A DNA stretch of 64,000 nt, taken from assembly GCF_023333585.1 (NCBI RefSeq), contig NZ_JAIQZN010000007.1, positions 62,001-126,000 on the forward strand, in the 5' to 3' direction. A program made the position numbers and the translations under genes. The notes under the pieces are model-generated. The model was not told the DNA's origin. It was given only the letters and a program-made list of their open reading frames with translations, and made no database searches. Below, one piece after another: positions 18,133 to 26,577 of the stretch (position 1 is its first letter; every line of letters begins with the position of its first letter). This DNA is from Argonema antarcticum A004/B2 (GTDB taxonomy: Bacteria; Cyanobacteriota; Cyanobacteriia; Cyanobacteriales; Aerosakkonemataceae).

Positions 18133-18275
18133 TGGTTAAACAGGCCAATATAACTCTAGAAAAAAATCAATTGATACTTGATATTAATCTCAGGATAGTA
18201 ACTCCTACTACTTCAGAGTCTACAATATTCCAAGATATACAAGTACAAAGCCCAGAAACCAACGGAAAAGAATAA
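18132..18275 (+). pseudogene. 3' fragment of the HTH (VMAP-type) protein gene
   Basis: Bases 18132-18294 are nearly identical to 20554-20715, covering the last 48 codons and stop of the intact gene at 20194-20697, with a single-base indel after the stop. This is a very recent duplication of the gene tail placed upstream of the intact ADP-ribosyltransferase-like gene. Confidence 0.9.
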
Positions 18276-18382
18276 GAGGGCAAAATTGGAAAAGCTGCGA
18301 TCTCGCGGTGGGAAAATGTAGGAACGCAAACTGTAACTGCTTTGTTACGATCGCATAAGGTAAGGTAGTGAGGAGGTTCTGA

Positions 18383-18916
18383 GTGCCTGAGACAATTCGA
18401 GTCTACGGCTATCACGGTACAAATACGGAGGTGGCGACAACAATTATTCAGCAGGGTTTTAACGTTAGTTCCAATGACTACGACTGGCTAGGAACGGGGG
18501 TTTACTTCTTCCAAGATGCACCAGTACGCGCTTGGGAATGGGCCAAGCAGCAACATCCTGCAAATCCGGCTGTAATTCGTTCCACCATCCGCTTGGAAGA
18601 CTGTATCGATTTACTGGACATCAGTTGGTCTTCAAAAATCGCAGCAGCACATAACTCTTATGTAACGAAGTGTCGGGAAGTAAACCAACCTTTACCCAGA
18701 CAAACCGCTGGCGCTCATCGGTTAGACTGCGCTGTAATTAATTATGCGGTCGGTTACTTTCAAGAACAAACAGGGAAAACAGTTCGTGCTGTTCGAGCAG
18801 TATTTTTAGAAGGTTCGCCCATTTTTTTAGGTTCTTATCTGTACGATCGCGCTCATGTCCAGATAGCCGTCAGAGATAGATCTTTGATTGAAGAACCTTG
18901 TTTAATAGAAATATAA
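18383..18916 (+). CDS. Putative ADP-ribosyltransferase (PARP-like) toxin or effector
   Basis: 177 residues from GTG 18383, behind AGGAGG and directly after an in-frame TGA. The N-terminus has YGYHGTN (His11) and DYDWLGTGVYFF (Tyr41), then RAWEWA, the arrangement of the His and Tyr that hold NAD in PARP-like folds. The C-terminus HVQIAVRDRSLIEE would supply the last strand. Cytoplasmic, no signal peptide. A 74-residue gene follows 14 bases later behind its own AAGGAGG and may be its antitoxin. The tail of a second copy is at 20716-20851. The fold is inferred from motifs and NAD transfer is untested. Confidence 0.6.
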   Translation: MPETIRVYGYHGTNTEVATTIIQQGFNVSSNDYDWLGTGVYFFQDAPVRAWEWAKQQHPANPAVIRSTIRLEDCIDLLDISWSSKIAAAHNSYVTKCREVNQPLPRQTAGAHRLDCAVINYAVGYFQEQTGKTVRAVRAVFLEGSPIFLGSYLYDRAHVQIAVRDRSLIEEPCLIEI

Positions 18917-18930
18917 GGAGGAATTAAATT

Positions 18931-19155
18931 ATGCTAGATCCGAAAGAGTTTGGCGAAATTCTGAGCAAGCATTTTGCGGAAGTGACGCCTGAGCAGTTTA
19001 TTGAGAATCTGAAAAAATACTGCCCGGAAGTTTTTGAGGATGAGATTGAGGAATCAGAAATACCTCAGCGCCAGACAGATCGATCGAAAAATGAATTGGA
19101 GAAAAAGGCAGCGTTATCAAGCTTTAGAGGCGCTGTTGAGGGAAAGGAGGATTGA
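18931..19155 (+). CDS. Small acidic partner of the ART-like protein (possible antitoxin), copy 1
   Basis: 74 residues. The core is KHFAEVTPEQFIENLKKYCP followed by EVFEDEI, then a charged tail ending FRGAVEGKED. A clear paralogue is encoded at 20866-21057, each directly downstream of an ART-like gene or its remnant. That linkage suggests an antitoxin or substrate-recruiting partner. No DNA-binding motif is evident. The family is unknown to me. Confidence 0.65.
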   Translation: MLDPKEFGEILSKHFAEVTPEQFIENLKKYCPEVFEDEIEESEIPQRQTDRSKNELEKKAALSSFRGAVEGKED

Positions 19156-19244
19156 GTTGTAGGGGTTGTGAGGGGAAGTGCGATCGCAGTTTTTGTGGTG
19201 ATGGGGAGTGCGATCGCCTCTTCCCAAATGCCTTGCTACAACAT

Positions 19245-19455
19245 TTAATTGAGCGATGTCGCCGATTGGGTAATATATTCGATAATTAATAAACGCAGAT
19301 AGTTGAGGGTTTCCGCATAGCGTTTGATTTGGAGATAATCAGAGTCATGGTCAAAGTACCACTCGTAAAATAGCTCACATCAAATATTTTTAAATTTTGT
19401 AAATTATCCAGTATTTATTGAGAATTTTCTAAATTATCCTTGGCGATAGCTTTTG
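19245..19455 (-). pseudogene. Degraded copy of the putative immunity gene 3' half
   Basis: Aligns with 17049-17255 on the minus strand (ATTGAGCGATGTCGCC, CATAGCGTTTGATTTGG and so on), but single-base losses break the frame around 19373. It is the scar of the duplication that truncated the Uma2 gene. Confidence 0.8.
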
Positions 19456-19571
19456 CATTTACTATTTAACCTAAATTGCTAGTTACGTTTAGTAAGGTGT
19501 GTCAGATAGCAACAATTTGGATTCGATTGCTAATTTTATGCTTCTGACGCACCCTACAACTTGAAAACTTT

Positions 19572-19661
19572 TTATGCTCCGAAGAAGTTTTTAATAAAAA
19601 CAATGATGAAAAGTACAATCAGTGCTAACACTATAAAAGGTATAACAGCTTTAGGTTTCAT
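19572..19661 (-). CDS. 29-residue single-helix membrane peptide
   Basis: The ATG at 19659-19661 opens a frame of 29 codons: a basic MKPK start, then VIPFIVLALIVLFIIVFIK as one transmembrane helix, then NFFGA. A partly duplicated copy at 18061-18132 keeps the frame and the hydrophobic character with mainly silent or conservative changes, which argues that it is translated. Size and layout resemble type I toxin peptides or small membrane regulators. There is no strong ribosome binding site. Confidence 0.5.
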   Translation of the reverse strand: MKPKAVIPFIVLALIVLFIIVFIKNFFGA

Positions 19662-19741
19662 AATTTTCTGGCGAACGGGTGTGAAATAAAGGAATTGATA
19701 AAACTTACAAGAGGAGAAGCTCGTGTTTATTTAGTTGGAAA

Positions 19742-19805
19742 ACCTATCCAAAAACATGAGTAACTTTCAGTTGCAATAAGCATTCTGGTAAGTTTTTGGA
19801 TAGGT
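19742..19805. terminator. Long-range inverted repeat after the 72-residue gene
   Basis: Perfect 14-base arms (ACCTATCCAAAAAC at 19742-19755 and its complement at 19792-19805) around a 36-base loop, just downstream of the minus-strand gene ending at 19817. It could be a terminator or a structured small RNA. Confidence 0.5.
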
Positions 19806-19816
19806 ACTAACGAAAG

Positions 19817-20035
19817 CTATGTGTATAGATTCCGCATAGCTTCTAAGCGAGCCTCTTGCGCTTTCTCGTGTCCTATATGATGAACCACCTCTGTGAGTCT
19901 CTCATTTGCTCTATGACAAGCTTGCTCGTGTGTCTTACCTTTGTTTCGCGCTCCGGCGTAGGTTCCTGTCCAAACTGCTGCACTACCGACGGCAATCGTA
20001 GCTACGGTAATTACGGGGTCTGTACCATGACTCAT
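19817..20035 (-). CDS. Hypothetical small protein with an N-terminal membrane helix
   Basis: 72 residues. A good ribosome binding site (AAAGGAGAAAGAC) precedes the ATG at 20035. Residues about 8-27 (VITVATIAVGSAAVWTGTYA) form a membrane helix or uncleaved signal anchor. The rest is a charged helix (HEQACHRANERLTEVVHHIG). Family unknown. It may sense or bind something at the membrane next to the HTH gene transcribed away from it. Confidence 0.65.
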   Translation of the reverse strand: MSHGTDPVITVATIAVGSAAVWTGTYAGARNKGKTHEQACHRANERLTEVVHHIGHEKAQEARLEAMRNLYT

Positions 20036-20193
20036 GTCTTTCTCCTTTACTGGGTTAAATTGGCTCTAACCTAAACTAGAAAAAGTAAACTTTGCTCTAT
20101 CTTAAGCTAGAAAAAATAGGGTTGCAATCCTGCCAACACTAGGAATACAATAGGATTAAGTTAGGAATTTTTCTTTTCTAGGACACTCACCTT

Positions 20194-20697
20194 ATGACAC
20201 CTACACGCGATCCGTTTTCAGAAGCAGCTATTCACTGGAATTTAGAAAGGCTGTATAAAGACCTTAGTTCTGCCAAAGGAAAACCTTTAACACCTGTTGA
20301 AGAACTACGTCTACGCGGTTTACTTTGCGGCTATAGTCCCGCTGAGATTGCTGAAAAACTGGATAAAGATATTAAGGGAGTTGGAGTAGACCTTAGTAAG
20401 ACAATATACAATTACGTTAAAAATCTTCTTGGCAAAAATAGCGAGGAAAAGATAGATAACTGGAGAAATATTACACAATGGTTGGAAGAAGCCGGGTACA
20501 AAAATCAGGTAGCTTCTGAATATCAGTTAAATGATGGGGTATCGTTGAAGCTTTTGGTTAAACAGGCCAATATAACTCTAGAAAAAAATCAATTGATACT
20601 TGATATTAATCTCAGGATAGTAACTCCTACTACTTCAGAGTCTACAATATTCCAAGATATACAAGTACAAAGCCCAGAAACCAACGGAAAAGAATAA
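20194..20697 (+). CDS. HTH protein of the vWA-MoxR-associated (VMAP) N-terminal type
   Basis: 167 residues. The first 100 residues (LSSAKGKPLTPVEELRLRGL, LLCGYSPAEIAEKL, KTIYNYVKNLLGK, ITQWLEEAGYK) form the HTH module that sits at the N-terminus of many cyanobacterial NACHT, WD40 and VMAP conflict proteins. Here it is a separate protein with a beta-rich C-terminal part (about 115-160) and no ATPase. An ART-like gene tail follows 18 bases after its stop, and its own tail is copied upstream of the intact ART-like gene, so it probably once formed an operon with that gene. DNA binding is inferred. Confidence 0.7.
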   Translation: MTPTRDPFSEAAIHWNLERLYKDLSSAKGKPLTPVEELRLRGLLCGYSPAEIAEKLDKDIKGVGVDLSKTIYNYVKNLLGKNSEEKIDNWRNITQWLEEAGYKNQVASEYQLNDGVSLKLLVKQANITLEKNQLILDINLRIVTPTTSESTIFQDIQVQSPETNGKE

Positions 20698-20715
20698 GAG
20701 GGCAAATTGGAAAAG

Positions 20716-20851
20716 TATTCGTCTGATTCGAGGTGTATTCGTGGAGGGTCAGCGCATTTTTCCTAATTCTGCTGTTTTCGATCGCACTCATATCCAAATA
20801 GCCGTCAGAGATACATCTCTAATTGAAGAATCTTGTTTGATAGAACTATAA
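20716..20851 (+). pseudogene. 3' remnant of a second ART-like gene
   Basis: The frame reads IRLIRGVFVEGQRIFPNS, FDRTHIQIAVRDTSLIEESC, LIEL and stop. It aligns with the last 44 residues of the intact protein at 18383-18916. The catalytic N-terminal three quarters, with His and Tyr, are gone. The partner gene behind it is intact. Confidence 0.85.
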
Positions 20852-20865
20852 GGAGTAATTTTATA

Positions 20866-21057
20866 ATGGCAAATCCCAAAAGAGCGGCTGAACTGATTGG
20901 CAAGCATTTTGCAGAAATTACCACTGAGCAATTTATTGCCAATCTGAAGAAACACTGCCCGGAAGTTTTCGAGGATGAGATTGCCGACTCAGAAATATCT
21001 CAGTCTGAGATAAATCAATCAAAAAATGAATTGGATAAAAAGGCAGCAACGGCATAA
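20866..21057 (+). CDS. Small acidic partner of the ART-like protein, copy 2
   Basis: 63 residues from ATG 20866, chosen because AAGGAG stands 10 bases upstream and because the paralogue starts at the equivalent place; an upstream in-frame TTG or ATG would only add remnant codons. The core GKHFAEITTEQFIANLKKHC matches copy 1. It is retained although its ART-like gene is destroyed, as often seen for antitoxins. Confidence 0.65.
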   Translation: MANPKRAAELIGKHFAEITTEQFIANLKKHCPEVFEDEIADSEISQSEINQSKNELDKKAATA

Positions 21058-21110
21058 AAATTAACGTAGGGTGGGGAATGTTTATTTTAGTGGGGTGACG
21101 TGCGATCGCG

Positions 21111-21500
21111 CTATCCCAACAAACTCTCAATCTCATTCAATACATCTGCCAGCATAGGCGCGTTTGAGGAATTTACATTCTCTTCGCTGCCATCATGTTT
21201 GTGATGCGGATAATTTGGGAGATTCAATTTTTTGTGATGTTCCACGTTGTCATAGCGAAAGATCAGATTTTTTGAGCCATCCATGTACTGATATGAATAC
21301 ATTTCACGGATGATAGTCGTTTCAACATTCACAAACTCACGCAAATAAAGCATTGAACCATCTGTTAAGTTGATTACACCACGAATAAAACCTTCTGACT
21401 CGCCTCTTGTTGCAGGTATGAGGTTGAACGACTGCACTAATGTACAGGATTCAATTAACTCCCTAAGTAGCTGGAAATAGTTTTCAATTAACAAACTCAA
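21111..21500 (-). CDS. TumE-like toxin (DUF6516 family), copy 1
   Basis: 129 residues from TTG 21500. The beta-rich core (GFIRGVINLTDGSMLYLREF, then MYSYQYMDGSKNLIFRYDN) and the end (HHKKLNLPNYPHHKHDG) fit the DUF6516/TumE toxin family as I know it. The start overlaps the antitoxin's last 17 bases, so expression is coupled. Predicted cytoplasmic; mode of action not established here. Copy 2 at 21871 lacks the last residues (EIESLLG) that this copy keeps. Confidence 0.7.
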   Translation of the reverse strand: MSLLIENYFQLLRELIESCTLVQSFNLIPATRGESEGFIRGVINLTDGSMLYLREFVNVETTIIREMYSYQYMDGSKNLIFRYDNVEHHKKLNLPNYPHHKHDGSEENVNSSNAPMLADVLNEIESLLG

Positions 21501-21780
21501 CCCCCCTTAATTTATTTACTTTGTCGTTTAGCATTTTCAGCATTCGAGATTCTCCAACCCACTCATCAAATTCCATATCTAATCGATGTTGAAGTTCATC
21601 ATTTTCAAAGCGTCGCAAAAACTCTTCTGTAGACATTTGATATTTACTTTCAAATTCTTGAAGGCGTTCCTCAGTCCGTCGAATACCATCTTTAAGCGAT
21701 GCAATTCTTTTTGATAGTGCTTCTTCTATGAATTGCTTTAACGAGTCTGGATACTCGCAAATAATCTTAAGCTCTGCCAT
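21484..21780 (-). CDS. TumA-like coiled-coil antitoxin, copy 1
   Basis: 98 residues. The middle (GIRRTEERLQEFESKYQMST) is a strong coiled coil and the first 25 residues form a short basic-amphipathic segment. Upstream, a TATAATG box and a GATAACGATCGAGAGGATAAT segment directly before the ATG are shared with copy 2, so each pair has its own promoter and possible operator. It overlaps the toxin start by 17 bases. Confidence 0.7.
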   Translation of the reverse strand: MAELKIICEYPDSLKQFIEEALSKRIASLKDGIRRTEERLQEFESKYQMSTEEFLRRFENDELQHRLDMEFDEWVGESRMLKMLNDKVNKLRGVEFVN

Positions 21781-21830
21781 ATTATCCTCTCGATCGTTAT
21801 CGGTGTTTTCATTATACAGGACGGTTAATA
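21781..21830 (-). promoter_or_regulatory. Promoter/operator of TumA-like antitoxin copy 1
   Basis: On the minus strand, TGTATAATG is followed by GATAACGATCGAGAGGATAAT next to the start codon. The same pair of elements precedes copy 2 (about 22514-22552) but not copy 3. The conserved block is a candidate autoregulatory operator. Confidence 0.55.
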
Positions 21831-21870
21831 AACCATGAAAAATGCCACACTATCCCAAAGATACCACAAT

Positions 21871-22239
21871 TTAATTCAATACATCTGCCAACATTGGCGC
21901 GTTTGAGGAAATTACATTTTCTTCGCTGCCATCATGTTTATGATGCGGATAATTGGGAAGATTCAGTTTTTTGTGATGCCTCGTATTATCATAGCGAAAA
22001 ATCAAATTTTTCGAGGCATCTTCATAATGATATGAGTACATTTCCCGCTCGCTCGTTGTTTCAACATCCACAAACTCACGCAGGTAAAGAACAAATCCAT
22101 CCGAAAAGTTTAGTTCACCACGAATGAAGCCTCTATAAATGCTGCGCGTGTCGTAGTTGACGTTGCTTAATTGCACTACCGAACAAGCGTCAATAATGTT
22201 GCGGACGCCCTGAAAATAATCCTCAATTAACAAACTCAA
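21871..22239 (-). CDS. TumE-like toxin, copy 2 (shorter C-terminus)
   Basis: 122 residues. Same core as copy 1 (GFIRGELNFSDGFVLYLREF, SKNLIFRYDN, HHKKLNLPNYPHHKHDG) but it stops after LADVLN, about six residues earlier. The start overlaps its antitoxin by 17 bases. The toxin cores differ at about one residue in three in their N-terminal parts and are nearly identical at the end, which suggests partial gene conversion. Confidence 0.7.
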   Translation of the reverse strand: MSLLIEDYFQGVRNIIDACSVVQLSNVNYDTRSIYRGFIRGELNFSDGFVLYLREFVDVETTSEREMYSYHYEDASKNLIFRYDNTRHHKKLNLPNYPHHKHDGSEENVISSNAPMLADVLN

Positions 22240-22513
22240 TTCCTTTAAATGTATCTAAATCTTCCTGTAGCCCTTTCAACATCAAAGATTCTCCTATCCA
22301 CTCATCTATTTCCAGAGTCTCCTGAATTTCATCATTTTCATACCGACGCAGAAACTCTTCTGTAGACATCTGATATTTGCTTTCAAATTCTTTAATGCGT
22401 TCTTCCGTGCGTCGAATACCATCTTCAAGCGATCGCAATCTCCGGGCTACCTCTTCTTCTATAAGTTTCTTTAAAGTATCTGGATACTCGCAAATAATTT
22501 TTAGTTCTGCCAT
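22223..22513 (-). CDS. TumA-like coiled-coil antitoxin, copy 2
   Basis: 96 residues from ATG 22513, chosen because copies 1 and 3 begin with the same MAELKI and because the TATAATG promoter lies just upstream. A longer frame from TTG 22579 would read through the remnant of a lost toxin. The coiled coil is GIRRTEERIKEFESKYQMST. Confidence 0.7.
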   Translation of the reverse strand: MAELKIICEYPDTLKKLIEEEVARRLRSLEDGIRRTEERIKEFESKYQMSTEEFLRRYENDEIQETLEIDEWIGESLMLKGLQEDLDTFKGIEFVN

Positions 22514-22551
22514 ATTATCTTCTCGATCGTTATCTTTGCTTCCATTATACT

Positions 22552-22579
22552 GGAAATTATTTCCCATTAACAAACTCAA
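22552..22579 (-). pseudogene. First nine codons of a deleted third TumE-like toxin
   Basis: The minus strand reads TTG then SLLMGNNF, matching the toxin starts MSLLIENYF and MSLLIEDYF. It lies 11 bases behind the third antitoxin gene. After these codons the sequence changes directly into the promoter of antitoxin copy 2, so a deletion removed the toxin body. Confidence 0.75.
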
Positions 22580-22590
22580 TCATACTTAAT

Positions 22591-22881
22591 TCAATCAACA
22601 AATTCAATACCTTCTATTTTTTCTTTTTTTTCACGCAAATGGGATAACATCCAAGCTTCCCCAATCCACTCATCTAAGTCCAGAGTTTCGGTGAATTCAT
22701 CATTTTCATAACGATGCAGAAATTCTTCCGTAGATAATTGATACTTAGCTTCAAATTCCTGTATCCGTTCTTCAGTTCGACGAATACCAGCTTCAAGCGA
22801 TCGCAGTTTTTCTGCAAGTGCGCTTTCAACGATCGATTTTAAGGAATCTGGATACTTAGATCTAATCTTCAATTCTGCCAT
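22591..22881 (-). CDS. TumA-like coiled-coil antitoxin, copy 3 (toxin lost)
   Basis: 96 residues: MAELKIRSKYPDSLK, coiled coil GIRRTEERIQEFEAKYQLST, end EGIEFVD. It keeps its frame although its cognate toxin is reduced to nine codons. Its upstream DNA lacks the promoter block of copies 1 and 2 and instead joins the metH hairpin region. Confidence 0.7.
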   Translation of the reverse strand: MAELKIRSKYPDSLKSIVESALAEKLRSLEAGIRRTEERIQEFEAKYQLSTEEFLHRYENDEFTETLDLDEWIGEAWMLSHLREKKEKIEGIEFVD

Positions 22882-22909
22882 ACTATCCTCATAAACTAAT
22901 GTTGAGTAA

Positions 22910-22926
22910 GGTGGGCATTGCCCACC
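22910..22926. terminator. Hairpin after metH
   Basis: GGTGGGCA and TGCCCACC form a tight palindrome between metH and the upstream side of the antitoxin array. The same GGTGGGC-type hairpin follows the TPR gene at 10649. Terminator function is likely but not certain. Confidence 0.5.
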
Positions 22927-22933
22927 CTACTAT

Positions 22934-25900
22934 TTAAGCGGTGAAGTATTTCGCCGCTTGATGATAGGTGATAATCGCAGTTGTAGATTGTTCGGGATAA
23001 ATTTGTTCGCTTTCATCCATGTGGAGGTTGATGCGATTTGCCCCCAACAACTCCAACTGCTTAAACTGATCTGCAATATTCGGACAAGCCGGATATCCAA
23101 AACTGTAACGAGAACCGCGATAACGTTGTGCAAGCATATCCCGAATATTATCCGGTTCATCACTTCCAAAACCCAACTCGCGACGAATGCGGGCGTGTAG
23201 CCATTCCGCCACAGCTTCAGCAGTTTGCACAGCTAAACCATGAAAATACAAATAATCAGTATATTGATTATCTGCAAACAATTTCTGTGCAAACTCAGTC
23301 GCAATATTCCCCACCGTCACCGCCTGCATCGGAAACACATCAATATGTCCAGATTCCACAGGTGCAAAGAAATCAGCAATACACAAACGCTTTAAAGACT
23401 TTTGACGCGGAAAATTGAACCTCGCTACCTCTTTCTTGGCGTCTTGGCGGTTCATTCCCTCCCAATCATATATAAGGAGTGAATTTCCCTCAGACTGACA
23501 AGGAAAATACCCATAAACTACCTGCGGATGCAATAACTTTTCCTCAATAACTCGCTGCTTCCAATGTTCCAAAACAGGATAAACTTTCTCAGCGAGGAAA
23601 TTATCGTACTCTTCCCGCGATTGTTCCTTTGGTTTGCGGAATTGCCATTGTCCAGCAATCAAAGCTTGCAAATCCAAATACCAGAAAATCTCCTCTAAGG
23701 AGATATCTTCCGGCTTGAAAACTTGCGTTCCCCAGAAAGGCGGAGTCGGACGTTCAATATCTACCGCCACAGCTTCCGAACGCCTTGTATCAACCTCCTG
23801 TGGTTCCTTAGCTACAACTTCACCATTAGACTTAGCAGACTTTTCTTCTATCTGCGTTAATTTGAGTTTATCTGCGGTGGAAATTTCATCCAAAAATCCC
23901 TGCAAATCATCCCAGTTACCAGCAACCTTCGCAGGCATTAATTTATCCATGAAATGCAAATCTGCGAAGGCATCTTTGCCGTAAATTACCTTACCTTGGT
24001 AGGCATTCTGACAATCTTGATGGACAAATTTTGGAGTCAACGCTGCGCCACCCAAAATTACCGGCACAGTAATTCCCCGTTCGTTAAATACCGCCAGATT
24101 TTCCTTCATAAATGCGGTAGATTTCACCAGCAAACCACTCATCGCAATACAATCAGCTTTATGCTTTTCGTAAGCTTCAATGATGTTATCAACTGGTTGC
24201 TTAATCCCCAAGTTCACAACTCTGTAGCCATTATTGGAAAGGATGATATCAACTAGGTTTTTACCTATATCGTGAACATCACCTTTTACTGTGGCAATTA
24301 TGAAGGTTCCCTTAGCATTATTGCCAGCATCTTTCTTTTCCATGAAAGGTTCTAAATATGCTACTGCTGCTTTCATGGTTTCGGCTGATTGCAATACGAA
24401 AGGTAGTTGCATTTGTCCAGATCCGAACAATTCGCCGACAACTTTCATCCCATCCAGTAAGAAAGTATTGATGATTTCCAGAGGACGATATTTTTCTAGT
24501 GCTTTTGTCAGTTGTGCTTCTAAACCAATCCGTTCGCCGTCGATAATATGTTGTTTGAGACGTTCTTCGACTGGGAGGTTGTTGTCTTCGCTGCGATCGC
24601 GTTTTGTGGTTTTTCCTTCAAACAGTGTAGTTAACAGTCCTAAAGGATCGTAAACACAAACATTCCCGTCAAATTCCCGTTCATCATATATTAACTTCCG
24701 GCAAACTTCTTGATGTTCTGGCTCAATTTTTGCTAAGGGCAAAATCTTGCTGGCGCTGACAATTGCTGCATCCATACCTACTTGCATTGCTTCATGCAAA
24801 AACATGGAATTCAGCACTATTCTCGCGGCTGGATTTAAGCCGAAAGAAACATTAGAAACACCAAGAATAACATGACATCCTGGTAATTCTTGACGGATGC
24901 GACGGATCGACTCTATGGTAGCTTTCCCGTTGGCGCGATCTTCTTCGATACCTGTAGAAATTGGTAATGCTAAAGTATCGAAAAAGATTTCTTGGGGTGC
25001 GATACCATATTCTACAGCTTGACGATAAGCGCGTTGGGCAATTTGAAATTTCTTCTCTGCTGTTCGCGCCATTCCATCTTCATCAATTGTACCAATTACT
25101 ACACCAGCACCATACTTTTTAGCTATTTCCAAAACCTTGAAGAAACGTTCTTCACCATCTTCATAGTTGGTAGAGTTAAGTATACACTTACCTCCGGCAA
25201 CTTTCAGACCCGCTTCCATTTTTTCCCATTCTGTCGAGTCCAGCATCAAGGGTAATGTCACATTTGTTACCACTCGTGACACCAATTCCCTCATGTCCCG
25301 CACGCCGTCTCGTCCCACATAATCCACGTTCACATCAAGGACATGAGCCCCTTCGCGGACTTGGGATTTCGCCAAAGACACCAATCCATCCCAATCTTCG
25401 GCATTTAGTAAGTCGCGGCATTTCTTGGAACCGCTGGCGTTTAGCCGTTCGCCTACAATCAGGAAAGAGTTATCCTGTTCGTAGGGTTGTGCAGTATAAA
25501 TTGATGCTGCGGATGGTTCGTAGTTGGGATGACGTTCTTTTGGCTTGAGAGTTTTGCCAATTTCTGCTAATGCTTCAATGTGGTCAGGACGAGTACCGCA
25601 ACAACCGCCAATCACTTGCACGCCCCAATCTTCGACAAACTTGGTCAGCGCCATCCGTAATTCCATCGGGGTCAGCTTGTAGTGTGCGTGACCGCCGATG
25701 TTTTCTGGCAAACCAGCGTTGGGGATGCAGGAAACCACAAAAGGCGAGCTTTCGCAGAGATATTTGATGTGTTCGGCCATCCTGTCTGGCCCGGTGGCGC
25801 AGTTTAGACCGAGAATATCGATCGGGTAACGTTCCAGAATTGTCAGTACTGCGCTGATATCGGAACCGACGAGCATTGTACCCGTAGTTTCCATTGTTAC

Positions 25901-26482
25901 TGAAACCATCAGGGGGAGGCGATCGCCTCTTTTCTGAAAAACTTCCTCAATTCCATTCAGCGCCGCCTTAATTTGCAGCACATCCTGACAAGTTTCCACG
26001 ATTAGTAAGTCAACGCCGCCGTCGATCAGTCCTTCTGCTTGTTCAGTAAATGCAGCTTTCAGTGTATCAAAATCGATATGTCCCAAGGTAGGTAACTTAG
26101 TTCCTGGCCCGATCGAACCTGCCACGAAACGGGGTTTCTCTGGCGTCGAGAATTCGTTAGCGACCCGCTTGGCCAGTTCCGCAGCGGTTTTGTTGAGGTA
26201 GTAGGCTTGATGTGCCAAATCATACTCTGCTAGCACTACGGAAGTAGCACCGAAGGTATCCGTTTCTACCACATCTGCACCGGCGGCGAGGAAATCGCGA
26301 TGCACGATCGCAACGGCTTCCGGTTTGGTGTGGACGAGGTATTCGTTGCAACCTTCGTATTCGGCCCCCCCGAAGTCAGCAGCGGTGAGGTTTTGCTTTT
26401 GCAGGTTGGTTCCCATTGCGCCATCGAAGACGATGACGGGACGTTCTGGACTGTGGAGGCGTTGCAGGAAGGGATGTGTCAT
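22934..26482 (-). CDS. metH: Cobalamin-dependent methionine synthase
   Basis: 1182 residues, full length. Domain 1 (about 1-330) is the homocysteine methyltransferase, with zinc cysteines in [11 protein letters not shown] and [10 protein letters not shown]. Domain 2 (about 340-620) binds methyltetrahydrofolate ([15 protein letters not shown]). Domain 3 (about 640-890) binds methylcobalamin through [11 protein letters not shown]. Domain 4 (about 960-1180) is the AdoMet reactivation domain ([22 protein letters not shown] end). It methylates homocysteine to methionine in the cytoplasm. No cobalamin riboswitch was recognised upstream. Confidence 0.97.
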   Translation of the reverse strand: MTHPFLQRLHSPERPVIVFDGAMGTNLQKQNLTAADFGGAEYEGCNEYLVHTKPEAVAIVHRDFLAAGADVVETDTFGATSVVLAEYDLAHQAYYLNKTAAELAKRVANEFSTPEKPRFVAGSIGPGTKLPTLGHIDFDTLKAAFTEQAEGLIDGGVDLLIVETCQDVLQIKAALNGIEEVFQKRGDRLPLMVSVTMETTGTMLVGSDISAVLTILERYPIDILGLNCATGPDRMAEHIKYLCESSPFVVSCIPNAGLPENIGGHAHYKLTPMELRMALTKFVEDWGVQVIGGCCGTRPDHIEALAEIGKTLKPKERHPNYEPSAASIYTAQPYEQDNSFLIVGERLNASGSKKCRDLLNAEDWDGLVSLAKSQVREGAHVLDVNVDYVGRDGVRDMRELVSRVVTNVTLPLMLDSTEWEKMEAGLKVAGGKCILNSTNYEDGEERFFKVLEIAKKYGAGVVIGTIDEDGMARTAEKKFQIAQRAYRQAVEYGIAPQEIFFDTLALPISTGIEEDRANGKATIESIRRIRQELPGCHVILGVSNVSFGLNPAARIVLNSMFLHEAMQVGMDAAIVSASKILPLAKIEPEHQEVCRKLIYDEREFDGNVCVYDPLGLLTTLFEGKTTKRDRSEDNNLPVEERLKQHIIDGERIGLEAQLTKALEKYRPLEIINTFLLDGMKVVGELFGSGQMQLPFVLQSAETMKAAVAYLEPFMEKKDAGNNAKGTFIIATVKGDVHDIGKNLVDIILSNNGYRVVNLGIKQPVDNIIEAYEKHKADCIAMSGLLVKSTAFMKENLAVFNERGITVPVILGGAALTPKFVHQDCQNAYQGKVIYGKDAFADLHFMDKLMPAKVAGNWDDLQGFLDEISTADKLKLTQIEEKSAKSNGEVVAKEPQEVDTRRSEAVAVDIERPTPPFWGTQVFKPEDISLEEIFWYLDLQALIAGQWQFRKPKEQSREEYDNFLAEKVYPVLEHWKQRVIEEKLLHPQVVYGYFPCQSEGNSLLIYDWEGMNRQDAKKEVARFNFPRQKSLKRLCIADFFAPVESGHIDVFPMQAVTVGNIATEFAQKLFADNQYTDYLYFHGLAVQTAEAVAEWLHARIRRELGFGSDEPDNIRDMLAQRYRGSRYSFGYPACPNIADQFKQLELLGANRINLHMDESEQIYPEQSTTAIITYHQAAKYFTA

Positions 26483-26577
26483 AGGTGCAAAACGATTTTC
26501 AAATAGCTATTTGGGTTAATTTGGGAATGAGCTACTTTATCTATTTTGCAATTTTTTGAGAGTTTGGGAAGAATTTG

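Noticed and set aside
19180..19215. Regulatory site made of paired HIP1 octamers
   Set aside because: GCGATCGC is very common in the whole window, and the pair is better explained as part of the duplicated block.
20833..21057. A 74-residue version of the small partner, copy 2
   Set aside because: The extra residues overlap the ART remnant; a good ribosome binding site precedes ATG 20866.
22223..22579. A 118-residue antitoxin starting at TTG 22579
   Set aside because: The first 22 codons are a toxin remnant plus the promoter of the next antitoxin; both paralogues start at MAELK.
23128..26519. Several plus-strand open frames opposite metH
   Set aside because: All are antisense shadows of a full-length, well conserved metH.
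26483..26577. Cobalamin riboswitch in front of metH
   Set aside because: The 92 bases upstream are AT-rich and lack the conserved B12-box and multi-stem layout.
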